A stretch of 13,788 bases of DNA from Candidatus Poribacteria bacterium (GCA_028818995.1 JAPPMR010000311.1:1-13788); one strand, 5' to 3'; shown: positions 7,496 to 13,484, counted from the stretch's first letter. The notes: generated by a model from the letters alone, not told the origin. Numbers and translations are program-made.

Positions 7496-7528
7496 TTGGT
7501 AGGCGCGTTTGCAAAACGCGCCTACCAA
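7496..7528. repeat. REP palindrome copy b (perfect 15-bp stem)
   Basis: TTGGTAGGCGCGTTT (7496-7510) is perfectly complementary to 7514-7528 around a GCA loop. It lies between the methyltransferase and the convergent RAYT gene. It may act as a bidirectional transcript end as well as a substrate for the transposase. Confidence 0.9.
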
Positions 7529-7544
7529 AATGAACTGACAAATT

Positions 7545-8018
7545 TCATTCCATTTCGTATTTACATCGCCAATACGGATATCCCTTTGCTGTTTTAACTA
7601 AACCTTTTCTGACAGGGTTTTCATAGCAGTAGGATATGGTGTTATTTAAAGCGTCGTCGTTTCGAATACCGAAGTCGCTATATCCACGCTGCCACAGGTG
7701 ACCAATGCGTTCTTGTTGTTTGTTAAATTCTCGCGCGGTAAACCTTTTGAGAGATTGTAAAACTTTAGGCAAAGTATGGGATTCTCCAAGTTGAATCACC
7801 GTATGCAAGTGGTCTGGCATAATCATAATACATAACCACTTGATACGCCCTTCGGCTTCTAACCAGTCAAAGGCACCGAAAATAGTTGACGCAGCTTCAT
7901 CGTTTGCGAGAATCGGTTGGCGTTTGTATGATACAACCGTGATATGATAATATATTCCTGGTATGGAGTGCCTACCTTTCCGTAATTCTTGGTTTCGCCA
8001 TGATGTGAAAGTATTCAT
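7545..8018 (-). CDS. REP-associated tyrosine transposase (RAYT), Y1/IS200-like
   Basis: RAYTs are single-copy HUH-type nucleases that bind and cut REP palindromes through a 5'-phosphotyrosine. The 157-residue protein has the family layout: HSIPGIYYHITVVSYKRQPI near the N-terminus, the metal-binding HUH motif IMPDHLHTVIQL with His70 and His72, and LPKVLQSLKRFTAREFN. Then comes WQRGYSDFGIRN, whose Tyr113 is the likely nucleophile, followed by the family signature YCYENPVRKGLV at 130-141. The frame is intact and slightly short but within range. No Shine-Dalgarno sequence precedes the ATG at 8018. Palindrome b lies 17 bp downstream and palindrome c 35 bp upstream, the usual REP-RAYT-REP arrangement, so this enzyme is a good candidate for having spread the GGCGCGTTT palindromes in this window. 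Confidence 0.93.
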   Translation of the reverse strand: MNTFTSWRNQELRKGRHSIPGIYYHITVVSYKRQPILANDEAASTIFGAFDWLEAEGRIKWLCIMIMPDHLHTVIQLGESHTLPKVLQSLKRFTAREFNKQQERIGHLWQRGYSDFGIRNDDALNNTISYCYENPVRKGLVKTAKGYPYWRCKYEME

Positions 8019-8052
8019 ATAGTTTCTTAGTCATGATGATATTTGTTTTGCT

Positions 8053-8073
8053 GGCGCGTTTGAAAAACGCGTC
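8053..8073. repeat. REP palindrome copy c
   Basis: GGCGCGTTT (8053-8061) pairs with AAACGCGTC (8065-8073) around a GAA loop. It is the upstream flank of the RAYT gene. The adjoining GTAG supplies the TAG stop of the neighbouring haem/copper gene. Confidence 0.85.
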
Positions 8074-9338
8074 TACCGAGTCGGGGGTGAAGGCTGATAT
8101 TCGGCTGCATCTACATAATAAATGAAACCGATACACATTTCATCTGTGGTTTTATCTCCCCAACCGACAGGAATAGGTGGGTCGTGTGGGTTGGCAGGAT
8201 TCGTGGCGGAGTTGTCGAAATGGGCAACAAGGGAGACTTGTGTGCCTGCGGGCAGGAAAATCGGTTTGCGGTAGTGATAGATGTCCTGCCAGTTGAAATC
8301 CCAATCCTGAATCCAGATAAGGTCAATCGTGTCGCCAGTTGGTGGCTTGGCGATGATACGCATGTCGCGTCCGAGCAGATGCATGTGCGGCATCGTGGCT
8401 AACAGATAACTGTCTTTTTTCAGACGTCTGGAAGCGTGAACAGCATATTTCGCGTCACCTGCTGGTATCATAAATTTATCGTTGATCGCTGAACCGATTT
8501 CCAGCGGTACTGTTTTGGGTGTTTTGGAGAAATATAGCCCCATCCGCGATTTGTCGCGCTCAGTATGTCCGGTGCGGTAGTAGTGTACCTGCATAACGAT
8601 GTCTGCGCCTTTCGGCAATAGATACCCAATACCTTCAGGGAGAACAGAAGGTGTAACGCCGGGTGCCCATCCACCGAGTGTCCCTACAACGTCAATACCG
8701 GGACCGGTGCCGCCAGTAACGTATCCGGGTTTCGGATCCTTTGCAGCAAGTTCACGCCCTTGTCCTTCTATATCCAGATATGCGATGACGTGGTGCACGG
8801 TTTTGCGGTTGCCCGGTTGCACGTCTACTGCCTGAACATACATATCTGTCTCAAAGTTCGTAGGAATGATGAAGTGCCGATATTCGTCTTCACCTTCCGG
8901 CTCAATCTCGTATTCTACTGGCATTTCAACGATGTGGTCGGGTTCACCGAGTGCCCACCCTTCGTGGAATTTAGGGTTCGGCGGTGTTTTGGTAGCATCT
9001 CCTTCAGGGGCACCTGCTTTTGCCCAGTCGCTTATCATTTGAATTTCTTTGTCGGTCAATCTACGTTCATTTTTAAAGGTGCCGAATCCGGGTGCGGGTT
9101 TCCAAGGCGGCATCAGTTTTGCTTTGGTGTATTCAGCGATCTCTGTTGCCCATGCTTTCGCCTCTCGGTAGTCGGTGAGGGCAAACGGGGCGACTTCGCC
9201 TTGTCGGTGGCAGGCTTGGCACTGCTTCTGTAGGATCGGTGCGATGTGTTCGCTATAGGTGATTGTCTTCGCTTGTAACGTGGGTGCTAAGAGTGTGAGT
9301 GTAATGAGTGTAATGAGTATAATAAAGAATTTATTCAT
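8073..9338 (-). CDS. secreted haem c / type II copper monooxygenase-like protein
   Basis: The 421-residue product starts with a signal peptide (MNKFFIILITLITLTLLAPT, cleavage probably after LQA), so it acts outside the cytoplasm. Residues 30-110 form a cytochrome c-like domain with one haem site, Cys40-Gln-Ala-Cys43-His44, and a likely axial Met in KLMPPW (Met76). Residues about 130-410 resemble the two-copper fold of peptidylglycine hydroxylating/dopamine beta monooxygenases. Ligand candidates are His182-His183 (VHHVIAYLD) and His252 (MQVHYY) for one copper, and His318-x-His320 (MPHMHLLG) and Met401 (DEMCIGF) for the other, so all six expected ligands are present. The fusion suggests the haem feeds electrons to copper in place of ascorbate. 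The substrate is unknown. GGAGGA (9351-9356) lies 12 nt before the ATG. The stop codon comes from the adjacent REP palindrome. Confidence 0.9.
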   Translation of the reverse strand: MNKFFIILITLITLTLLAPTLQAKTITYSEHIAPILQKQCQACHRQGEVAPFALTDYREAKAWATEIAEYTKAKLMPPWKPAPGFGTFKNERRLTDKEIQMISDWAKAGAPEGDATKTPPNPKFHEGWALGEPDHIVEMPVEYEIEPEGEDEYRHFIIPTNFETDMYVQAVDVQPGNRKTVHHVIAYLDIEGQGRELAAKDPKPGYVTGGTGPGIDVVGTLGGWAPGVTPSVLPEGIGYLLPKGADIVMQVHYYRTGHTERDKSRMGLYFSKTPKTVPLEIGSAINDKFMIPAGDAKYAVHASRRLKKDSYLLATMPHMHLLGRDMRIIAKPPTGDTIDLIWIQDWDFNWQDIYHYRKPIFLPAGTQVSLVAHFDNSATNPANPHDPPIPVGWGDKTTDEMCIGFIYYVDAAEYQPSPPTR

Positions 9339-9427
9339 CTATTCAGGTTGTCCTCCAATATTATTGTTTATTTATATTGTAATATGATTTTTGGAAGATG
9401 TCAAGTTAATAAATTCCCGCCAATACG

Positions 9428-9579
9428 GTAGGCGCGTTTTGATGAAGATTAATTTATTAATTGGGTAATTTTCTGTCCGCACGAGGCAGGTGTACTTCCG
9501 CTGCTGGCGAGGTTTCCTAACCTCACCAAATTACCCAATTTATTTTTTAATCTTCATGTAAACGCGCTTTTTTGTCTAC
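9428..9579. mobile_element. MITE-like element apparently inserted into a REP palindrome
   Basis: Inner arms 9442-9471 and 9528-9557 are 30-nt imperfect terminal inverted repeats. They begin ATGAAGATTAA, end AATTGGGTAATTT, and match at roughly 25 of 30 positions. They enclose about 56 bp with a GAGGTTTCCTAACCTC palindrome. Immediately outside lie GTAGGCGCGTTT (9428-9439) and AAACGCGC (9560-9567), followed by GTCTAC (9574-9579). These are the two halves of the REP family seen at 7496-7528. The simplest reading is that a ~116-bp non-autonomous element landed in the loop of a REP. No coding frame is present inside. Confidence 0.6.
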
Positions 9580-9586
9580 TATCTTT

Positions 9587-9616
9587 ATTGTAGGTGCAGA
9601 GAGCCCACCCTACAAT
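9587..9616. repeat. TGTAGG...CCTACA palindrome, related to 12287-12362
   Basis: ATTGTAGG (9587-9594) pairs with CCTACAAT (9609-9616). The inner GTGGGCTCTCTGCACC (read on the minus strand) closely resembles the GCGGGGTCTCTGTGCCC arms of the repeat downstream of the ThuA-like gene. Confidence 0.55.
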
Positions 9617-9619
9617 GTG

Positions 9620-10359
9620 TAACGGCGTAACGCTGCGAGACTAAATAGGATTCATCTAATGTAAACTCCTCAACACTTGATGCCAAACTTGCACCACCTC
9701 AAACGGTTATAGTGCCAGGTGCATTAGGATTATCCGGCATTGTCTGGGGACTAAACCACAGCACCAACCCCAATTTGCACTCTGAGGATAACGCTTTCAG
9801 TATCATCAGCTGCCGTACCCGTAGGTATACCAGTATTAGTGACAGTTACTGTGACTTCAAATTTGTCATAGGTAGTTCCTACCCATACGATATTTGAAAA
9901 CGCAATATCATTTTGGGATGTGAGTGCCGCCCAATTTTGTCTCGGACAGAATGCAAGACTTTTGACGCGGCGAGTATCCTTGATCTGCCGCATCAACAAT
10001 AAGAAGGTCAAAGTAATAATCTAAGGCAAACTGGTTTTCAATACCGTTTGCAGCATCATTATCATCTGCGGCAACCACTACCATATCATCACGGACTTTT
10101 CCTGCGGCCTCTTTCAAAATAATACTTGTTACCATCGGGTGATGATTATGTGCTGGCACGCTTTCAGTAACACCTTACTGTATTGGGATTGCCTGCAATA
10201 GCAGTAGTTACTGGGTGGGTATATGGTATTACTGGGTTGTTTGAAGTATTAAGGCTGCCTGGGCGTGTGCCATGACGGGAGTCGCGGCATGAATACACCC
10301 AAGTGCAAGCAGAGAATTAAACTTGCTAAGCAAAACGCCTATTTATTTAATAATCGCAT
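9620..10359 (-). pseudogene. decayed secreted-protein gene, several frameshifts and stops
   Basis: A good start remains: GAGGAG (10369-10374), then after 9 nt ATG at 10359 reading MRLLNK and a stop. In other frames the remnant continues as a signal-peptide-like AFCLASLILCLHLGV, then HAATPVMAHAQAALILQTTQ and a stop, then NPVIPYTHPVTTAIAGNPNT. A long frame follows with SVPAHNHHPMVTSIILKEAA and DNDAANGIENQFALDYYFDL. After a further shift near 10000 it reads VKSLAFCPRQNWAALTSQND and FEVTVTVTNTGIPTGTAADD to a stop, then PQTMPDNPNAPGTITV, stop, and SSVEEFTLDESYLVSQRYA. At least three frame changes and three stops make this a pseudogene, not a single sequencing error. The acidic, Thr/Val-rich sequence suggests an exported beta-rich protein; I cannot name the family. 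The 3' limit is approximate. Confidence 0.6.
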
Positions 10360-10419
10360 TACTTATTTCTCCTCATTTAAAAATCTAACTAAACATTAAA
10401 CTATTTGGGGCGATGTACG

Positions 10420-10450
10420 TTGTATTGCGTTATCGCGCCCGACAATACAA
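10420..10450. repeat. inverted repeat upstream of the pseudogene
   Basis: TTGTATTG (10420-10427) pairs with CAATACAA (10443-10450) across a GC-rich loop that includes GCG...CGC. It lies in what would be the pseudogene's 5' leader and stands out from AT-rich surroundings. Confidence 0.45.
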
Positions 10451-10798
10451 TTTGAAATATCAAGAACAGATTCAGGGATAAAATCTATTCTACTAACCTT
10501 AGTATCGGATATATGCGTTTCCGGTTGCACACATCCTTCATTTTAGGGATTTTGGTTTGGTTTCTCTATGAATTTTCCGGTCAAACCGATTTTAGTATTT
10601 TAACGTTACCTATTATAGCATCGGTTACAAAAAGCTCCAACCAATCTACTTTTTCTGGTATTACGTCAAATTACGTTCCCTATTGTAAACAAGTTACAAA
10701 AAATTGTCAACTTATTTTAAATTTGCTGAGCGGCATCTTCGGTACATCGCGCGCTGTGCTGTAAAATTGCGTAATTGAGATAATGATTCCGAATCGTA

Positions 10799-10849
10799 AA
10801 AAGCATGATATAGAATGCAAAATTGATGTATCTCTTTCCGCATGCTTTT
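10799..10849 (-). repeat. AAAAGCATG inverted repeat downstream of promoter 4
   Basis: AAAAGCATG (10799-10807) and CATGCTTTT (10841-10849) are 9-bp complementary arms. The upstream arm lies across the start expected from the TATAAT at 10851-10856 (near 10844). On the minus strand the distal arm reads CATGCTTTTT, so an RNA of roughly 50 nt could be delimited here. Confidence 0.35.
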
Positions 10850-10890
10850 AATTATAGTCAGACAGTGAAACTTTGTCAAGTTTTTTGAGT

Positions 10891-10903
10891 TTGTTGACAA
10901 CAA
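10891..10903. repeat. TTGTTG-A-CAACAA palindrome
   Basis: This perfect odd-centred palindrome (6-bp arms) lies between promoters 3 and 4 of the array. Its size and symmetry fit a repressor or activator operator, but no regulator is identified. Confidence 0.3.
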
Positions 10904-10919
10904 AAATCCTGAACGGATT
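10902..10919 (-). terminator. short hairpin plus T-run after promoter 3 of the array
   Basis: On the minus strand AATCC (10915-10919), a 5-nt loop and GGATT (10905-10909) are followed by further T residues (10902-10904). The promoter at 10936-10964 predicts a start near 10929, so any product stopped here would be under 30 nt. The 5-bp stem is weak evidence alone. Confidence 0.25.
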
Positions 10920-10972
10920 ATATGCTATGTTAATAAGTATACACTTTGTTGCAATGTTTGTCAAGTTTTTTT

Positions 10973-11013
10973 ATGAAAAAAGCATAAAATTCATAATTTT
11001 ATTGGTTTTTCAT
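10973..11013 (-). terminator. 41-bp AT-rich palindrome just after promoter 2 of the array
   Basis: ATGAAAAA (10973-10980) pairs with TTTTTCAT (11006-11013). Inside it ATAAAATT (10984-10991) pairs with AATTTTAT (10995-11002) around a 3-nt loop, with a 3x3 internal loop between the stems. On the minus strand the inner stem is followed by GC and six T residues (10976-10981). A transcript starting near 11009 from the promoter at 11016-11044 would therefore meet a terminator-like fold within about 35 nt. The stem is AU-only, so its strength is doubtful. Confidence 0.4.
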
Positions 11014-11096
11014 GTAATTTAGCAGTTTTGCACAATTTTGTCAAGTAAATTAAATGTGTTTATATTATAAATGTGTTATTTAGGGTTGTCAAGTAT

Positions 11097-11254
11097 AATT
11101 GTCTGAACCAGGATTATCAAGATTACGAGATTTACAAGATTGTTATGTGTTCAGCACACAATACTGTTGATCCGCTCTAACTTTTCATGACCATCATACA
11201 ATAATAGTGTTGACTTGGCAAAGAATAATCCTGTGAATCTTGGTTCAGACAATT
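11097..11254. mobile_element. 158-bp MITE-like element with 19-bp terminal inverted repeats
   Basis: AATTGTCTGAACCAGGATT (11097-11115) and AATCTTGGTTCAGACAATT (11236-11254) are inverted copies with one mismatch. Inside the left end is a run with AAGATTACGAG and ATTTACAAGATT direct repeats. The TCTGAACCAGGAT type of motif is known to me as a widespread dispersed repeat. No coding frame is present. A minus-strand TTGCCA (11216-11221)/TATGAT (11193-11198) pair with a 17-bp spacer lies inside the element, and promoter 1 of the array begins 5 bp beyond its left end. Confidence 0.65.
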
Positions 11255-11260
11255 AACGAT

Positions 11261-11289
11261 ATGACTTTTTACCGAAAATGTGCTATACT
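11261..11289 (+). promoter_or_regulatory. probable promoter of the ThuA-like gene
   Basis: ATGACT (11261-11266) and TATACT (11284-11289) are 17 bp apart. The -35 box matches consensus at four of six positions. The expected start near 11296 gives a leader of about 35 nt. It begins 7 bp after the right end of the MITE-like element. Confidence 0.5.
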
Positions 11290-11330
11290 CAATACTATAA
11301 ATCTTATGATATTTGGAGTTTAATATATTA

Positions 11331-12266
11331 ATGCGTAATGAATGGGTTGTATATGAAGGTGGCGATGGTGCTGGTAAAGGCAAACATATTGTGCTGGTCA
11401 GTGGCGATGAGGAGTATCGTTCTGAAGAAGCGTTGCCGATGTTGGGCAAAGTGTTAGCCACGCATCACGGCTTCCGATGCACCGTACTGTTCGCTATCAA
11501 TCCGGAAACGGGTGAGATAGACCCCAATGTGGTGTCGAATATACCCGGGTTGCATCATCTGGAGTCAGCGGATATGATGGTATTGTTCACACGTTTCCGC
11601 GAACTGCCCGATGAACAGATGAAATATATCATTGACTATACGAATGCAGGCAAACCTGTGATGGGGCTGCGCACCGCAACACACGCCTTTAATTATAAGG
11701 AAAACACCGATAGTCCCTACGCGAAATATAGTTTTAATAGTCAAGAATTTGACGGCGGTTACGGTCGGCAAGTGCTTGGTGAGACATGGATAAACCATCA
11801 CGGACATCACGGCAAAGAGAGCGCACGCGGTGTGATTGACGAAGGGCACAAAGATCATCCTATCCTTAAAGGTGTTTCGGATATATGGGGACCTTCCGAT
11901 GTTTACGGTATTAAGGCATTGACGGGTGATGCGCAGGTCTTGGTGCACGGACAGGTGCTTGTCGGTATGGAACCGACAGATCCGCCAAAACCGGATACCC
12001 CTACAATGCCGTTGGCATGGATAAAAACGTATACAGGTGAATTAGGGAATACGTCTCGTGTATTCAATACGACGATGGGTGCGTCTGTTGATTTAGAGAG
12101 CGAAGGGTTGCGGCGGCTGCTTGTCAACGGTTGCTATTGGGGTATGGGGTTGGAGGACGCTATCCCTGAGAAAAGTAATGTTGATTATGTCGGTGATTAT
12201 GAGCCAACCTTCTTCGGTTTCGGTACGTTTAAGAAAGGCTTAAAACCTTCCGATCATGCGTTGTAG
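11331..12266 (+). CDS. ThuA-like domain protein (trehalose-utilisation family)
   Basis: This 311-residue protein resembles the ThuA-like, glutamine-amidotransferase-fold proteins common in planctomycetes and relatives. Recognisable blocks are GKHIVLVSGDEEYRSEEALP at 17-36, HHGFRCTVLF at 45-54, ADMMVLFTRFRELPDEQM at 80-97, GLRTATHAF at 112-120, NHHGHHG at 155-161 and RVFNTTMG at 243-250. The His-rich and RTATHAF segments probably form the active or binding site. The reaction is unknown; ThuA was named for disaccharide use, but this subgroup is uncharacterised. No signal peptide is visible. I use the ATG at 11331; the frame extends to a TTG at 11313, which overlaps the only ribosome-binding site (GGAG, 11315-11318, 12 nt before the ATG) and so is unlikely to be the start. 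It converges on the SDR gene. Confidence 0.92.
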   Translation: MRNEWVVYEGGDGAGKGKHIVLVSGDEEYRSEEALPMLGKVLATHHGFRCTVLFAINPETGEIDPNVVSNIPGLHHLESADMMVLFTRFRELPDEQMKYIIDYTNAGKPVMGLRTATHAFNYKENTDSPYAKYSFNSQEFDGGYGRQVLGETWINHHGHHGKESARGVIDEGHKDHPILKGVSDIWGPSDVYGIKALTGDAQVLVHGQVLVGMEPTDPPKPDTPTMPLAWIKTYTGELGNTSRVFNTTMGASVDLESEGLRRLLVNGCYWGMGLEDAIPEKSNVDYVGDYEPTFFGFGTFKKGLKPSDHAL

Positions 12267-12271
12267 GAGAA

Positions 12272-12372
12272 ATTCTCATTTATATTTGTAGGGCGGGGTC
12301 TCTGTGCCCCGCCGATGTTGGATCGTGCTGGCAACGAGCGGGCACAGAGACCCGCCCCTGCAGATTCTCATT
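12272..12372. mobile_element. inverted repeat flanked by 9-bp direct repeats, between convergent genes
   Basis: Arms 12287-12309 and 12340-12362 (TGTAGGGCGGGGTCTCTGTG type, 23 nt, few mismatches) are inverted around a 30-nt centre. The unit is bracketed by exact ATTCTCATT copies at 12272-12280 and 12364-12372, which look like a target-site duplication. It lies between the ThuA-like and SDR stops and could also serve as a bidirectional terminator. A related palindrome is at 9587-9616. Confidence 0.6.
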
Positions 12373-12376
12373 GAAA

Positions 12377-13141
12377 TCACAGAGACAGAATCCCACCTTC
12401 AACCAACATCGGCGCGCCCGTCATATATCGGGATTCATTCGATGCTAAATAGACCGCCGCCCAAGCAATATCCTCCGGTTCACCGATACCCAACGGATGC
12501 ATCGCTTCAATTTCCTTGTTGACCGCATCGGGATCATCCTGTTGCGCGATGAATTCTTGGTAAAGCTCGGTGTTAATCGTGCCGGGACAGAGGCTGTTGA
12601 CACGGATGTTGTCCTCTGCATACCGCACCGCCATGCTACGGGTGAGATGTACCACAGCAGCTTTTGAGGATGTATAGGCAGGATGCATCGGAAACCCAAC
12701 ATAAGCGGATTCACTCGCCATATTGATAATCGCACCACCGCCTACCTCTCGCATCAACGGAATAACCGCTCGCGAAACGAGATAGATACTCTTTACATTC
12801 ACCGCGTATTGACGATCCCAATCCGCTTCCGAAATATCCTCTAACTCACCAACGACAGCGATACCAGCATTATTAAACAGCACGTTTGGTATGCCAAGTT
12901 CAGATGTGACATGTTGTACTGCATCTGCAATTTGCGTGGCATCCGTTACATCACATTTGCAGAAAATTGCGGTGCCGCCTGCTGATTGTATCTGCTGTGC
13001 GACCTTTTCGCCGCGTTCGACGTTCACATCCCATATAGCGACAGCCGCACCTTCAGCTGCAAAAAGTTCAGCACTTTTTGCGCCGATACCGCGCGCTGCC
13101 CCTGTGATAATAGCGATTTTATTTACGAGTCGGTTTGCCAT
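12377..13141 (-). CDS. short-chain dehydrogenase/reductase (classical SDR)
   Basis: Classical SDRs are NAD(P)-dependent cytoplasmic alcohol/carbonyl oxidoreductases. From the ATG at 13141 the protein is 254 residues, the normal family length. It has all core motifs: TGAARGIG at 13-20, Asp38 at the end of strand 2 (suggesting NAD rather than NADP), CDVTD at 63-67, NNAG at 90-93, Asn115, catalytic Ser143, YTSSK with Tyr156 and Lys160, and PG at 186-187. The substrate is unknown. The frame extends upstream to 13207, but that would add 22 residues overlapping the preceding gene and lacking family similarity. The chosen start lies 4 bp after the stop of the HTH gene and has no clear Shine-Dalgarno sequence, so translation is probably coupled to that gene. 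Confidence 0.95.
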   Translation of the reverse strand: MANRLVNKIAIITGAARGIGAKSAELFAAEGAAVAIWDVNVERGEKVAQQIQSAGGTAIFCKCDVTDATQIADAVQHVTSELGIPNVLFNNAGIAVVGELEDISEADWDRQYAVNVKSIYLVSRAVIPLMREVGGGAIINMASESAYVGFPMHPAYTSSKAAVVHLTRSMAVRYAEDNIRVNSLCPGTINTELYQEFIAQQDDPDAVNKEIEAMHPLGIGEPEDIAWAAVYLASNESRYMTGAPMLVEGGILSL

Positions 13142-13145
13142 GTGT

Positions 13146-13484
13146 TTAGAAAGGTATTGAAATATTAATTTCTGTGGTAGGATTGTACGCGGGTTTTCCT
13201 CGCACAACTATTTCAACTTCACAGTCTAAATTTCTAATTAGCGAAAATAAGTAGTCAACAGAAAAATCATCAAGCAAACCATCATCCAGCAGGGCAGAGA
13301 GTTCAGACTCGCTGAGGTCAAGCATCTTGGCTGCGTCGCGCCGTTCAAGCCCACTTTCAGTAATAATATCTTTGATTATTAAAGCAAGACGGGTTTTCGC
13401 GAGGTATTCCTCCGGATTAGGTATCTCCAAATCTCTAAATACATTGCCGCTGCCTTTTTCAACTTTAATTTCTCCTTCAATCAT
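13146..13484 (-). CDS. HTH_37/HigA-like XRE-type antitoxin or regulator
   Basis: The 112-residue protein fits the XRE-like antitoxin layout. KVEKGSGNVFRDLEIPNPEE (8-27) is the family's typical entry. A helix-turn-helix follows at about 32-70 (LALIIKDIITESGLERRDAA, then KMLDLSESELSALLDD). The C-terminal segment is DDFSVDYLFSLIRNLDCEVE. Family members usually repress their own operon and neutralise a RelE/HigB-like toxin encoded just upstream. I chose the ATG at 13484 because GGAG lies 7 nt before it (13492-13495). An earlier ATG (13505) and a TTG (13523) have no better site. A ~26-codon open stretch ends with TGA overlapping this ATG, but I cannot recognise it as a toxin. The SDR begins 4 bp after this gene's stop, so the pair is one operon. 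Confidence 0.8.
   Translation of the reverse strand: MIEGEIKVEKGSGNVFRDLEIPNPEEYLAKTRLALIIKDIITESGLERRDAAKMLDLSESELSALLDDGLLDDFSVDYLFSLIRNLDCEVEIVVRGKPAYNPTTEINISIPF

Larger units (their letters stand above)
10612..11092 (-). promoter_or_regulatory. array of six minus-strand sigma70-type promoters
   Basis: Each pair is given as -35/-10 and all have a 17-bp spacer. They are 11087-11092 TTGACA / 11064-11069 TATAAT; 11039-11044 TTGACA / 11016-11021 TAAATT; 10959-10964 TTGACA / 10936-10941 TATACT; 10874-10879 TTGACA / 10851-10856 TATAAT; 10705-10710 TTGACA / 10682-10687 TACAAT; and 10635-10640 TTGGAG / 10612-10617 TATAAT. Five of six -35 boxes are perfect and four lie in CTTGACAA. The last two share further sequence (TTTTTGTAAC in the spacer, ATAGG after the -10), suggesting duplication. 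No intact gene lies between or directly below them; the nearest is the pseudogene start at 10359. The whole of 10380-11092 has no credible coding frame. Confidence 0.7.

Noticed and set aside
10513..10764. 83-codon plus-strand frame in the AT-rich stretch
   Set aside because: It lies across two of the minus-strand promoters, has no ribosome-binding site, and its translation resembles no protein. The opening hydrophobic run is what AT-rich DNA gives by chance.
12304..12522. 72-codon plus-strand frame downstream of the ThuA-like gene
   Set aside because: It runs through the inverted repeat and then antisense to the SDR C-terminus, with no start signal.
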